DNA of 64,000 nucleotides from Euleptes europaea (Eukaryota; Chordata; Lepidosauria; Squamata; Sphaerodactylidae), in NCBI RefSeq assembly GCF_029931775.1, contig NC_079319.1:99307171-99371170 (forward strand), written 5' to 3'. Both the position numbers and the translations under genes were made by a program. Below, in pieces: positions 23,801-32,938 of the stretch (positions are counted from its first letter, which is position 1; the number at the start of each line of letters is the position of its first letter). The notes beneath the pieces are model-generated. The model was not told where the DNA came from, did no database searches, and saw only the letters and a list, made by a program, of their open reading frames with translations.

Positions 23801-26800
23801 ATGGATACAACAAATGCGGCGAATCATATTTACTGTAGTGATACCATTTCTAGTTGTGTCATTCCCTTATATTTAACAATGTTAAGGAACTGGTAATTTG
23901 TTAGCTTTGCCTAAGATCAAATGACGATTCTCAACAAGGCTTAGAGATTGCTGTACAGGATGTTGCATTTACTGTTTATATTACAGTTGCATTAAGTACA
24001 TGGGATGACATCCAAGATGATTAAGGGGCAGGAGGACCTTTCCAATGAGGAAAGGCGGAGGAGTCTGTGACTTTTTAGTTTAGAAAAAAAGACTACTAAG
24101 GGGGGCATGATAGAGGTTTATAACATTATGCATGAGGTAGAAAGAGTTGACAAAGAGAACTTTTTCTCCCTCTCCCAAAGTACTAGAACTTGGGGACATC
24201 CAATTAAGTTGATGGGAAGTAGATTCAGGATGGACAAAATGAAATACTTCTGCACACAGCAAGTGATTGAAATGTGGATTTCGCTGCTAGAGGATGTAGT
24301 GATGGCCATGGGCATAGACAGCTTTGAAAGGGGATTGGACAGATTCATGGAGGACAGGTCTGCCAGTGGCTACTAGCCATGGTGACTAAAGGGAACTTCC
24401 ACATTCAGAGGCAGTAAGCCTCTGAATACCAATGCCAGAAGACAACATCAGGGGAAGGCCTCAACCTCTATTCCCTATGGTTGGTCCTCCAGGATAACTG
24501 GTTGGCCACTGTGTGAGACAGGATGCTGGACTAGATAGACTACTGGTCTGATTTAGCAGGGCTCTTCTTATATTCTTATGTACTCAAACTGTTCCTTCTT
24601 TCAGTAAGCTTCAGGTGTGGACGCAAAATATTATATTTATTGCATATTTACCAGTTTCGAGGAGAGAAGTGAAAACTGGGAGAGACTATGCAGATGTTCC
24701 CTTTGTGGCAGGGGAAAATGAGACCTTTAGGTAGCTGAGGGAAGTAAGTCTTTTGGGGAAGGAAGTATGAGGGAGATAGGACAAGACCACAAAGTAGGGC
24801 TGTTGAAAAAAATTCGGTAAAATTCAGATTCGGCAAAATTTGGCCCGTTTTAATTCGGGAAATGCCCATGTCCGAACTCCCTCGATTCAAATCTGTGCAA
24901 TTCGGCATGAGATTCGGAGTTCGAGAATAAATTCGGCTGAATAAAGCCATTTAAAGTACATTCGCGGCTTTACGTGGCTCCAGGGGGGCATTTTGGGGGG
25001 TAGAGGTCCCAAACTTTCAGGGTAGCTTGAGGGGACCCTTCTTGCAAGAACCCCCAAGTTTTGTAAAGATTGGGTCAGGGGGTCCCGAGATATGGGGTCC
25101 CCCCATCTGCTCATTGGGATGAATGGGAGCAGGAGATCCTTAATGTGCATCTCTACAGAGGACCCCCCTTTGGCTCCCCCACACACACACACACAGTAGA
25201 AGCCAGTCCGTGGCTTCTAAGAGCTGATGTAACTACACCAAAAGTGAATCCAACAACGCTCAAAGCATGGGTAACGTATCTTTTCATTTCAACACAGCCA
25301 AAGTGCATCTCATAAGGCTACTAGTGTAAGTGCGACCCGAGCAAATTGCGTATCTTCAGGATTGATAGATTTCATGCTGCTGGATTCAAATCTTCCACAG
25401 CAACAATCACACTCGCAAAGAGGAGATCAAGCCCCCACCGGCACAGGCAACCTCCCCCCAAATCACACTGGCAAGGAGGAAATCAAACCCCCCAGCAGAA
25501 CAGCCCTCCCCCCCAACCAGAAGACGCAAATTCCAAACGAAGGAGAAGTATGGCCCAGCCAGAGAGAGACTCACTGACATGGGATGCACTAAAACGAATG
25601 ACAGGCTATCCCATTAGAAACAACAGAAGCGGCTGCACAGTCCATTGGAAACAATAGCAGCCAGCCAGAGAGAGACTCATTGACCCACAGTTAACTCCAG
25701 ACGAAGTTGGCAACCGATGAAAACAGCAGAAAGCACAGTCCCACACAGAGGCAATCAAACCCACCCCACTTTGGCTTCCCCCCTCACACACACACACAGA
25801 ATCTGCTTCCCCCACACACACACAGGAAAAAAAGTTAAAGATAAAAGTCCCCAAATGGGTCAAACTGTGGATGTCTTCTCTTCCAGCAGAAGCAGGTGGT
25901 CCGGAGGAGTAATCTATACTGATTCCAGCAAGCAGCAGCAGCTGCTCAGGATCTCTCACGACTCTCTGGCCATTTATGCACAGCAGGTTTTGCCTTGGAT
26001 TTGCCGCTCTGTAGAGATGGCACATTAAGAATCGCCTGCTCCCATTCATCCCAATGGGCAGATGGGAGACCCCATATCTCGGGACCCCCTGACCCAGTCT
26101 TTACAAACCTTGGGGATTCTTGCAAGAAGGGTCCCCTCAAGCTACCCTGAAAGTTTGGGACCTCTACCTCCAAAAATGCCCCCCCCCGGAGCCACGGAAT
26201 GCCTCCAATGTGCTTTAAGTGGCTTTATTCCTCTGGGCAATTTTGGGGAAGACCCAGCTTGGCCACTGATTGGCCACGGCAGAATGCTCCTTCGGGGCCA
26301 CCAAATTTGTATAAATGTATTCAACATCTGCCTGAACTCATCGAGTTCGGCTCGTCGTTTTCCCGCCTTTTTTTACTTCGGTTCTATCTGAAGTAGAAAC
26401 CGCCGAATCGGGGAAAATTCAGCTGTTTTTCAGTTTGGGACGAACCGAATCGACAGCCCTACCACAGAGTTCTTACAATTACATTTCTCAAAACTGATAA
26501 TCTCTAAACCCATTGCTATTTTTTAAATAAATGAAATGAAAAACATCTGCAGAAGCATGATATCATTCCTTTCTCCCTTAAAAGGTAAAATAGAGAATCT
26601 GTTGAAAGAGGGATCCATAGATTCACTTACCCAACTGATTCTGGTGAACGCACTATACTTCAAAGGAAATTGGTCAAAGACATTTAACAAGGAAGCCACG
26701 ACTGAACAGCCTTTCAGACTGAACAAGGTACAGAACTGCTTAACACTGAACTGACAAATGGCATTCAGATCCTTCTGATCCACCATAGACAATTAGCATG

Positions 26801-29800
26801 TCTGTGATGGTACAGAATGGACAGTTTTGCTAAGTGTGGTGTAAACAAGGTTCCTACCCCAATGTGCAGGCACAAGACAATATTTGGTTTCCCTTGAGAT
26901 TTAATATTCATGCTTTGTTTGTCCTCTTACAGAGCACAAGTAAGGCAGTAAAGATGATGTTCCAGCACGGTAAATTTAACTGGAACTACGTCACACAAGT
27001 CCAGACTCATATTCTTGAACTTCCATATGTCAATAAAGACCTCAGCATGTTTATACTGCTCCCCGATGACATCAGTGACAACAGCACTGGCTTGGAAATG
27101 GTAAGGAAAAGAAAATTGTTTATGGAATGTGAATTTTGCTTTTGGTTTGCAGCTCAGGTATTCAATGGATTTTGCTATCTTCAAGTGTGGCAGAAGCAAC
27201 TGGACTGCATGGAAAGACATATACAGATTTGTCTGTTTAAATTGAAACTTACCCTTGGTAATTTTTTACCAGTAAAAGATTTTCAGACACACATCAAATT
27301 ATGTGATTCTGCAGGACTGGGGGCTAGCTATTACTGTCCCCATCTTTAAGAAAAGTAATAGAGCTGACCCTTCCAACTATAGGCCAATTAGCTTACTGAA
27401 AGTAATTAGTAAACTTTATACCAAACATATTTCCTCTTGGATTCCTACTGTATCCTCCTAGGAGGGCATTAGTATTTCTAAGTGTCAGTGTTTGACTTAG
27501 CAGCTGGATCTCATTCATCCAGTCAATCACGCTCTGGCCGTTCCCTGCTCTTCCCCAGTGCTCAAGCCAAATCAAGTAATAACTAAATATAAAATAAAGA
27601 GTGGAAACAAAAAAGTAGAAAAGAACCTACTCTTATCTTGAGCTAAGAGAGTAGCCAAAAAACCTTTGGAATCAGTAGGAAGTAATTCCAGCAAACCAAA
27701 ATAATTATAATACAGTTAAAGCAACCAAAACGATCGTAGTTTAGTTAAAGAAGGAAAAGCCCCACAACAGGGACTCAAGGTCTCACAGATAGTATGTAAA
27801 CTGCCCCCAAGGATATATAATTAAAATATAGAAGAATAAAATTTAAGAAAAGGAGAAAAAAGAGCCAAGAAAAGCAGCACCCCCGTCCCCAGCCTGCCGA
27901 CGTAGTTAGCAGGCTAGGTTCAATGTTCCAAGGGTGCCTCTCGAAGTCGACACTTTTGAAGCAGAAATTAAGATAACAGTAGCAGAAGATTTAGAAATAA
28001 TGGGGTAAACAGAAAGAGGAAGGGGGGAAAGAAAACAAAAGAAGACAAAGCTGGCTAAAAACGGTAGGAATTTAATACAAAGCTCAGGAGTTGCATCCAA
28101 ACATCTTTCCTTAAAACTTTGTGAGTGGCTGGATCAGGAAGGCTACCTTGAGGAGGAGCAAGAAGGGCTTAGGCAGGGGAGGTCGACACTGGATCCACTG
28201 TTTAGTTTTGGATTATCTTGTCCAAAAACATGTGTGCTCTGCAAAAGGTTCACTGTTCACAGCGTTTGTTGATCTTAGAGCTGCCTTTGATACGGTGTTG
28301 AGTGTGTGATTATGGTTAAAAATGGGAAATGCAACAATAGACAAATGCCTTCTTTACCTGATTATAAAACTCTATGAAAACACATATTTTACGTATTAGA
28401 TATAATCATGAAGGACGATTGTCTAATCCCATATTTACACAGATGGGTGTGATCAAGGATGCCTCTTGGCTCCCTTCCTGTTTAACGTATATATTAATTC
28501 CCTCATAGAGTGCTTTCAGGAGATGGACATTCATGCACCCAAACTAATGGAAGGGGAAAACTTCCCATCTTAATGTACGCAGACGATGTGCTGCTCCTCT
28601 CCCAAACCAGAGTAGGGCTAAATAGAGCACTAAGTGCATTAGTCCAGCAATGCCAAAAGGAACAACTATCAATTTTACAAAAACAAAGATAGTACATCAA
28701 TAACAAGTTTCATAAATTGTCTTGGTTAGTTGATGGGCACCGAACTGAAAAAGTTAGGTGCTTTAAGTACTTGGGAGTAGTGTTTCAATTCAATGGGAAA
28801 CAAATGGGGCCCAAGTTCAAGCTGCGGTACATTCTGTGCAAAGAAGTTCCAACGCAATACTTAGGTTTTTTAGAACCCAAGGGGGAAGTTTTATTCCATC
28901 TGCTTTTAAGCTATACTCGGCTAAAACCTTACCCCAACTTATGTCCGGAGCATAATTAGGACCATATAGCAACTTCGTAATATTAGAAAGAGTCCAACCA
29001 AAAATTTTAAGGGCCCCATTTAATGCACCCAAATGTACTCCCAATGTGGTGCTGAGATGTGAGGCTGGTCTGCATAGAGTTGAAACTAAGGTTTGGATAA
29101 ATGTTATCAATTATTGGCTAAAAATCCATTTAAATCCAACCAGACTAATTGCACAGTTTCTATCTGCAGCACCATATCCACTATGGTCCAATAGGATCAT
29201 TAAAAATACCTAATACATTACATTTTATTCTGTCCTCATTATGCAGAGCCCAGAATGAAATTTCTTACAGAGCTTCTAAATGAACTAAACCTCTTTTCAG
29301 ATTCAAGGAAGCTGCTCTTTTTCATCTCAGACACCGATCCAGTTGTCTCCTACTGAGTGTCACTCTTTGCCTTAGCAGCCAAGAAAATTTGGGCTAAAGC
29401 TGTATTTTATCAGGACATTTAATATATTTAATGATTTGCATTTTTTTGGTCAGGTTGTTTTAATGTTGTTATTTATGACTGGGTTTTATAGGCCAGATTG
29501 TAATGGCCTTCAGCCACAAGCAATTAACTTAACTGTACCATATAAATTGAAACTGTACCATACATCTACATTGTAGAAGTAACAGTCAAGAGTGGCTGAC
29601 TTGGACCTGGGGGTAAGAAATACAAGTTCTGAGTTGAGTGGACTAGTGCCTGACTCAGATTCATTTGATAGAGCTGATTATCTTTTGTACTGACCATTAT
29701 TCTGATTTCTTTCTCTCACTCTCTCTTGAAACAACCATAGCTAGAAAGAGAATTGACTTCTGAGACTTTATCCAAGTGGACGAGCCCAGAAGAAATGGAG

Positions 29801-30145
29801 GAAACTGCTGTACGGGTCTATCTTCCTAGGATCCAATTAGAAGACAGCTACGAGTTAAAGTCCTCTTTGAGCCGACTGGGGGTAACAGAGGCCTTCGATG
29901 CTGGCCATAGTGACTTCAGTGGGATGTCCGACAAAGACAATCTGGTTCTGTCTCAGGTTTTCCACAAGTGCTTTGTTGACATTAATGAAGAGGGCACCGA
30001 AGCCGCGGCGTCGAGTGCGGCCGGAGTATCCAGCCGAAGCCAAGGAGACGCAGTTTTGTTTGCTGCAGAACACCCTTTCCTCTTCTTCATCCGGCATAAC
30101 AAGACCAAGAGCGTCCTCTTCTTGGGGAAGTTCTGCTCTCCCTAA
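8718..30145 (+). CDS. SERPINB2: Clade B (ov-)serpin, SERPINB2-like, 7 coding exons, 415 aa
   Basis: Coding exons: 8718-8885, 15059-15169, 16329-16463, 22970-23087, 26585-26727, 26933-27100 and 29741-30145. All introns are GT-AG and the joined frame is open, giving 415 residues. There is no N-terminal signal peptide, as usual for nucleocytoplasmic ov-serpins. Visible serpin marks: SPWSISS near residue 31, SWVEHQTE in exon 5, [11 protein letters not shown] in exon 6, the hinge [12 protein letters not shown], and the C-terminal [14 protein letters not shown] block. The loop puts Arg380 at P1 and Ser at P1', so a trypsin-like protease inhibitor is predicted. From memory, human PAI-2 is also 415 residues with P1 Arg380. 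The start MET...ANT.FAL.LFKH and the [11 protein letters not shown] insertion before exon 8 also favour SERPINB2. An avian MENT/SERPINB10-type gene is the main alternative. The family membership is certain; the orthology is likely. Confidence 0.9.
9208..9399 (-). mobile_element. MULE-like MITE, copy 1
   Basis: Terminal inverted repeats AGGGTTGCCA / TGGCAACCCT bound 192 bp. The flanks AGGCTTAGAT (9198-9207) and AGGCTTAGAG (9400-9409) match at 9 of 10 bases, a roughly 10-bp target-site duplication. This length fits Mutator-like elements. Strand is set by the AGGGTTGCCAGGTCC orientation taken as plus. Confidence 0.7.
9410..10292. mobile_element. Non-autonomous hAT element (CAGGGATGGGG family)
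   Basis: Ends are CAGGGATGGGGGACGTTC on the left and AAGGTTCCCCACCCCTG on the right. The 8-bp duplication GCTTAGAG flanks it at 9402-9409 and 10293-10300, diagnostic of hAT. The interior is GC-rich with a (TG)n run near 9848 and a long polypyrimidine tract at 9917-10057. Long overlapping ORFs here are composition artefacts. Confidence 0.8.
9917..10057 (+). repeat. Polypyrimidine tract (CT-rich, ~140 bp)
   Basis: Almost pure C/T on the plus strand inside the hAT element, with only a few interruptions. Such tracts can form triplex DNA; no function is implied. Confidence 0.8.
10660..11240 (+). mobile_element. CR1-type LINE 3' end, copy 1
   Basis: The frame at 10674-11012 encodes the C-terminal LINE block [40 protein letters not shown] and [15 protein letters not shown]. 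It is followed by a non-coding tail with GGACTTGATGGGCCTGG and TCTGATCCAGCAGGGCC ending TTCTTATGTTC. Chicken and lizard CR1 proteins end in a similar RRV..WN.LP block. The ORF is intact but only a fragment. Confidence 0.65.
11250..11760. other. AT-rich intron DNA, gene 1
   Basis: No exon or recognised repeat. A-rich stretches occur near 11660-11690. Confidence 0.3.
11760..12275 (+). mobile_element. L2/CR1-like LINE 3' end
   Basis: One frame shows [19 protein letters not shown] and [13 protein letters not shown], the tail of a LINE ORF. The 3' UTR holds CCCTGAGCCCGGCTTTGACC and GGGCGGGCTACAAATTTAA before an ATAATAATA end. This is the end typical of abundant squamate L2/CR1-type LINEs. Confidence 0.6.
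12386..12785. repeat. Unclassified repeat sharing a motif with 10330-10380
   Basis: GGGGCCCTGAAGCTT occurs near 10360 and again near 12734, in otherwise diverged sequence. This suggests an old dispersed repeat. I could not assign a family or ends. Confidence 0.3.
12831..13190. mobile_element. Non-autonomous hAT element (GGGTGTCAAA family)
   Basis: The left end CCTGGGTGTCAAACATAAG and right end AAATGAACTCGACACCCCT are inverted counterparts typical of hAT MITEs with a CAGGGGTGTCAAA terminus. No clean 8-bp duplication is left. Confidence 0.55.
13541..13741 (+). mobile_element. MULE-like MITE, copy 2
   Basis: Same family as 9208-9399. AGGGTTGCCTC starts it and TTGGCAACCCT ends it. The flanking duplication is weak, so this copy is older or its edges have drifted. 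Confidence 0.6.
13935..14141 (-). mobile_element. MULE-like MITE, copy 3
   Basis: The same family in opposite orientation to copy 2, 193 bases away. The flanks TTCCCCACCT (13925-13934) and ATCCACACCT (14142-14151) match at 8 of 10 bases. Confidence 0.65.
14433..14525 (+). promoter_or_regulatory. Extra TATA box plus 5'-exon-like module inside gene 1
   Basis: TATAAAAA at 14433-14440 is followed after about 85 bases by an A/AAG-rich stretch and a strong donor, AATCAG|GTGAGG at 14525. The layout copies the two serpin promoters in this window (TATA, short non-coding exon, GT donor). It sits between the first and second coding exons of gene 1. It could be an alternative promoter, the relic of a lost tandem serpin, or chance. 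Confidence 0.35.
14695..14915 (+). repeat. 5S rRNA-derived SINE, copy 3
   Basis: A diverged copy. AGCCTGGACTCATCAGAGCT and GTTAGTACTTAGTACAGCAA recall the 5S-like head, and AATGGCAAACCACCTCTGCT, CACCATAAGTTGGTTG recall the shared body. It lies just downstream of the TATA/5'-exon-like module. Confidence 0.6.
15059..15169 (+). CDS. SERPINB2: SERPINB2-like coding exon 2 (CD-loop exon)
   Basis: The acceptor ATTGCAG precedes GTATTTCATTTTAAC (VFHFN), the usual start of the exon after helix C. The 111 nt encode 37 residues, phase 0 at both ends, donor AAG|GTATAT. After VFHFN the exon holds a basic stretch ([10 protein letters not shown]) and then [15 protein letters not shown] long CD-loop exon is typical of SERPINB2 and a few relatives. 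Confidence 0.85.
15170..16328. other. Intron between CD-loop exon and next exon, gene 1; no feature
   Basis: About 1.2 kb with no recognised repeat or additional exon. Short ORFs here lack serpin or transposon signals. Confidence 0.3.
16329..16463 (+). CDS. SERPINB2: SERPINB2-like coding exon 3
   Basis: The exon is 135 nt (45 residues), phase 0, with acceptor TTTAAG and donor AAT|GTAAGC. It encodes helix D to strand 2A ([26 protein letters not shown]), matching the second serpin here in length and pattern. Confidence 0.9.
19272..19523. repeat. Foldback repeat, probably Penelope-derived
   Basis: Two arms of roughly 105 bases (about 19309-19412 and 19413-19523) are near-perfect inverted repeats meeting at a CTTCAGTGTTACTCCTCTGA core. 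The 9-base CTAGTTGCA occurs at 19263-19271 and 19524-19532, a target-site duplication. The arm motif TGAAGATGCC...GGCGAAACGTC recalls the terminal repeats of Penelope-like elements. A related single arm closes the window at 63888. The family name is inferred. Confidence 0.6.
19736..22343. mobile_element. hAT element, TAGGGCTG family, copy R1
   Basis: Ends TAGGGCTGTTGAA and TTCAACAGCCCTA, with perfect 8-bp duplications CTAGGCTC at 19728-19735 and 22344-22351. The left part carries tandem units (starting near 20090, 20238, 20397 and 21184) with GTGGCTGCAGGGGGCG and GGGTCAGGGGGTC..GAGATATGGGC; an inverted unit is on the right near 22010-22160. A solo LTR is inserted at 20483-21118. There is no transposase ORF, so it is non-autonomous. 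Confidence 0.8.
20483..21118 (-). mobile_element. Solo LTR inserted in hAT copy R1, fossil
   Basis: Bounded by TGTCGTGGTAC and CTCATGACA, i.e. TG...CA ends. The flanks CCACC and CTACC are a near-match 5-bp duplication, and it interrupts the unit ACCACCCAAGTTTTGT of the hAT. Length is 636 bp. One minus-strand frame at its start reads an acidic, Ser/Gln-rich stretch ([14 protein letters not shown]). The superfamily (gypsy or ERV) cannot be told from the LTR alone. Confidence 0.65.
22503..22969. other. Intron end before exon at 22970; no feature
   Basis: Nothing recognised apart from a short imperfect inverted pair around AGAGCCAATT near 22853 and 22910. Confidence 0.3.
22970..23087 (+). CDS. 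SERPINB2: SERPINB2-like coding exon 4
   Basis: The exon is 118 nt. It starts after TCCTTTAAG and ends in phase 1 at AGAAG|GTGAGC. It encodes the helix E/F region with [13 protein letters not shown] and the conserved [11 protein letters not shown]. The upstream intron (16464-22969) is swollen by nested transposons. Confidence 0.92.
23088..24000. other. Intron DNA, gene 1; no feature
   Basis: No exon-like ORF and no clear repeat family. A faint LINE-like tail near 23270-23440 could not be confirmed. Confidence 0.3.
24005..24590 (+). mobile_element. CR1-type LINE 3' end, copy 2
   Basis: The frame at 24107-24376 reads [36 protein letters not shown] and [17 protein letters not shown], parallel to 10740-11010. 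The tail has TGGATAACTGGTTGGCCACT, GATGCTGGACTAGATAGAC and GGTCTGATTTAGCAGGGC, ending TTCTTATGTAC. Confidence 0.65.
24795..26461. mobile_element. hAT element, TAGGGCTG family, copy R2
   Basis: 1667 bp with TAGGGCTGTTGAA at the left and CGAATCGACAGCCCTA at the right. The flanks CCACAAAG (24787-24794) and CCACAGAG (26462-26469) are an 8-bp duplication with one mismatch. One subterminal unit with CAGGGGGTCCCGAGATATGG lies on each side in opposite orientation (near 25010-25140 and 26035-26200). The centre has CACACA runs and repeated GCCAGAGAGAGACTCA motifs. There is no transposase. Confidence 0.8.
26585..26727 (+). CDS. SERPINB2: SERPINB2-like coding exon 5
   Basis: The exon is 143 nt, entering in phase 1 (split Gly codon) and leaving in phase 0 at AACAAG|GTACAG. 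It carries [13 protein letters not shown] and the family signature [11 protein letters not shown] followed by F..EAT...PFRLNK. Confidence 0.93.
26933..27100 (+). CDS. SERPINB2: SERPINB2-like coding exon 6
   Basis: The exon is 168 nt (56 residues), phase 0, after CTCTTACAG and before ATG|GTAAGG. It encodes [28 protein letters not shown] and the extended loop [12 protein letters not shown]. The extension relative to SERPINB3/B4-type loops is shared with SERPINB2 and avian MENT. Confidence 0.93.
27325..29375 (+). mobile_element. R4-like non-LTR retrotransposon (LINE) fragment
   Basis: Frames on the plus strand read [15 protein letters not shown]-like sequence near 27360, [11 protein letters not shown] near 28265, [17 protein letters not shown] near 28455-28505, [20 protein letters not shown] near 28562, and [15 protein letters not shown] near 28755; a C-terminal [17 protein letters not shown] lies near 29085. 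These are RT domains 2-8 of a LINE. The style ([20 protein letters not shown]) is closest to R4/Dong-type elements, by memory only. About 630 bases near 27460-28095 do not fit and look inserted. It is multiply frameshifted and lies in the last intron of gene 1. Confidence 0.65.
27460..28095. repeat. A-rich segment inside the R4-like LINE
   Basis: An A-rich plus strand (T-rich minus strand) breaks the LINE protein similarity. It contains AGAAAATAAAATTTAAGAAA-like tracts and one GC-richer patch near 27880-27960. It may be an L1-type 5' fragment on the minus strand. No ends or duplications were found. Confidence 0.3.
29741..30145 (+). CDS. SERPINB2: SERPINB2-like last coding exon with reactive centre loop
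   Basis: Acceptor CAACCATAG; 405 nt including the TAA stop. It encodes [44 protein letters not shown], the hinge and loop [18 protein letters not shown], then [12 protein letters not shown] and the C-terminal FCSP. P14 Thr and the P12-P10 Ala triplet fit an inhibitory serpin. Predicted P1-P1' is Arg-Ser. Confidence 0.93.
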   Translation, partial: LERELTSETLSKWTSPEEMEETAVRVYLPRIQLEDSYELKSSLSRLGVTEAFDAGHSDFSGMSDKDNLVLSQVFHKCFVDINEEGTEAAASSAAGVSSRSQGDAVLFAAEHPFLFFIRHNKTKSVLFLGKFCSP

Positions 30146-30935
30146 ACTATTGCAACTGCGTTAGCAACAGGGAAGGATCTTGCCTCAGTAGGAAGGCACC
30201 ACAGGCACAGTTAACCACGATCTATCTCAATATTGGTCACCCTTTCCTGTGTATTTGAGGAACAGAAGAGTATATAGATAAGTGCGTGTGGTTGTTTTCA
30301 ATATGTTCACCAGAAATCAACTTCCTGTTTTAAAAACAAACAAAACCCACACTGCATGGCCCAGAGTTTTTGCAGGGCCACATTTCCTGTTCTGCAGCTC
30401 TGTCAATTGTGATAGGTAGTGCAAATGTAAACTAGAGCATTCAGCAAAAAATAAATAAATAAATAAATAAATTTTTTAAAGATCAAAAAGTAGTCCAAGA
30501 AAATCAGTCAAGTTACCCCAGTGTGCTACAAGCCCTGTGTGCTGTGTCCAATGACAGAAATGTTGGATTATTACAGTTACATTGTGTGAATTTTTTGCTT
30601 CCTGTTTCAATAGACAAAATACTGCATGAAAGAACAAGGAATGCACAAGACATGCTCCCTTTTTTTGTAGATTTCTCATGAATTTTCAGAAATATAGAGT
30701 TTGGTTGCTTTATGTTTTATCTATGCTGGTTTATGTAATGCATAACCCAGGAGAATGTCCAAGTGCTAATTTGTAGTCAGACGTGTGTAGTTTTAGCTGG
30801 TATCCATTAGGACTATCCTGTGTTTATTAATGAATTTTGTATATTACTTTTATTCCTTTTGTAATTAATGTTTTCTTTATTTATATACTTGTCGTGGACT
30901 GTAATAATAAAGAACTTGAACTATGTTATGCATAA
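30146..30935 (+). other. SERPINB2: 3' UTR of the SERPINB2-like gene
   Basis: This AT-rich stretch follows the stop. A clustered AATAAATAAATA run sits near 30449-30472, and an isolated AATAAA at 30906-30911 is followed by T/GT-rich DNA. Either could be the polyadenylation signal; the distal one has the better downstream context. No other gene is seen here. Confidence 0.5.
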
Positions 30936-31265
30936 TGTTGTCTTATGTATTTCACTGCTGCCTTGAAATTTAGTATAGCTTTGATGGTCTGAACAAGTTT
31001 TTAAATTGTACTACTTTTGTTACAAAGTTTTATTTATATTATTGCTTTAAATATTTTAAGTCTGCATGTCTTGGAATTTTGTTGAGAAGTAGTATACAAG
31101 TCAATCATGAAAATAAATAGGATCAGCCTGTACCTTGTCTGTGGGGTTTCTAGCCTTATTTATCCCCTCTTCAGGGGTTTACATGGTTTTCAGTACTGCA
31201 TCTTGCTGCAAAAGCCAATATCCCAAGGAAAAACCTGTTGTCAACACTGAAACTTAGTAGAATGT

Positions 31266-31489
31266 GACAGCATTTTGAGGTAGGGTTACCAGGTCCCCCC
31301 CCCCCGGACACCAGCGGAGGATGGAGGGGTGGGGTTGCCACTTGGAGAATTGAGGGGTGGAGCCTATTGAGGACAGGGGGCCTCAGTGGGGTACAGTGCC
31401 ATAGAGTTCATCCTCCAAAGCATCCCTTTTCTCCAGGGGAAATTATCTGAAGTCTGGAGATGAGCTGTATTTCTGGGGAATCCCCAGGC
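31266..31489 (+). repeat. Relative of the MULE-like MITE, larger subfamily
   Basis: It starts AGGGTTACCAGGTCCC, includes GTGCCATAGAGTTCATCCTC and TTTTCTCCAGGGGAAATTAT, and ends near GGGGAATCCCCAGG. The layout is like the 190-bp MITE but with a longer left part. The same subfamily occurs at 43089-43335. The right end is cut by the next element. Confidence 0.5.
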
Positions 31490-31976
31490 CGAACTTAAAA
31501 AAGGCGGGAAACAGGGGAGCCGCATTCTCCGACTTCGGGGGTTTGGCGAATAAATTTGGCAGATTCGTGGTTCCCCCCCGTGCCTTCACGGGGCTTCCAT
31601 GAAGGCGCGTGGGGGGGGGGCCTTTAAACAGATCTGTTCCTCCCGGCCGGGAGGCACAAATCTATTCCACCACCCCTGCGCGCCTTCAGGGGAGCCCGGG
31701 AGGCTCAGTTCTGTTCCACCCCCTTTAAATAGATCTGCGTCTCCCGGCTGGGAGACACAGTTCTATTCCACCACCACCCCTGCGCGCCTTCAGGGGAGCC
31801 TTCAGGGAAGCCTCCTGAAGGCGCGCGGGGGGGGCGAATTTTTCCCCGAACTCTGGATCTAGCCTGATTTTCGGGGATCCAAAGCAGGGGAGTTCGGACT
31901 TCGGCACGGCCCGAAACAAAACAGGCCGAATTTTGCTGAATCTGAATTTTACTGTATTTGTTTTTCAACAGCCCTA
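31490..31976 (+). mobile_element. hAT element, TAGGGCTG family, short copy R3a
   Basis: The right end TTTTTCAACAGCCCTA is intact. The left terminus is missing; it starts inside GAACTTAAAAAAGGCGGGAA. The interior has repeated GCGCGCCTTCAGGGGAGCC. It lies within or against the larger copy that continues at 31977. Confidence 0.55.
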
Positions 31977-32938
31977 ATTGGATTACTCCTGAGTCCTGAC
32001 TCCCAGTCCCTGCTCCTGATGGGAGAGAAGACATCCACAGTTTGACCCATTTGGGGGCTTTTCTCTATTAACTTTTTTCCTGTGTGTGTGTGTGTGTATG
32101 TGGGGAGGAGATTCTGTGGGGGGGAGCCAAAGGGATGGGTTTACCTGTTCTGCTGGGGGGTGGGCTTGATTGCCTCTGTGTGGGACTGTGCTTTCTGCTG
32201 TTTTCACCGGTTGCCAACTTCGTCTGGAGTTAACTTTGGGTCAGTGAGTCTCTCTCTGGCTGGCTCCTATTGTTTCCAATGGGCTGTGGAGCCGCTCCTG
32301 TTGTTTCTAATGGGCTAGCCTGTCATTCGTTTTAGTACATTTCATGTCAGTGAGTCTCTCTCTGGCTGGGCCGTTCTTCTCCTTCGTTTGGAATTTGCGT
32401 CTTCTGGTTCGGGGGGGCTATTCTGACGGTGGGGGGCTTGATTGCCTCTGTGGAGTGCGATTTTGGGGGTTACCTGTCCTGGGGGGGCTTGATCTCCTCT
32501 TTGCGAGTGTGATTGTTGCTGTGAAAGATTTGAATCCAGCAGCATGAAATCTATCAATACTTAAGTTACGCAATTGGCGCAGGTTGCACTTACGCTAGTA
32601 GCTTTATGAGATGCATTTTGGCTGTGTTGAAATGAAAAGATACGTTCCCCATGCTAGTTACGCTGTTTACTTACGCTTTGAGCGTTGTTGGATGCATTTT
32701 CAGCGTAGTTACGTCGGCTCTTAGAAGCAGTGGACTGGCTTCTACTGTGTGGGGGGGAGCCAAAGGGAGGTGACCTGTCCTGGTGGGTGGGGGGCTTGAC
32801 CTCCTCTTTGCGAGTGTGATTGTTGTTGTTTTCACTGGTTGCCACCTTTGCTTGGAGGTCAGTGTGGGTCAGTGAGTCTCTCTCTGGCTGCCCCAGAAAC
32901 AATGGGAGGTTTTGCCTTGGATTTGCCACTCTCTAGAT

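Noticed and set aside
26834-27349. 171-residue ORF as a separate gene
   Set aside because: It is serpin exon 26933-27100 read through into flanking introns.
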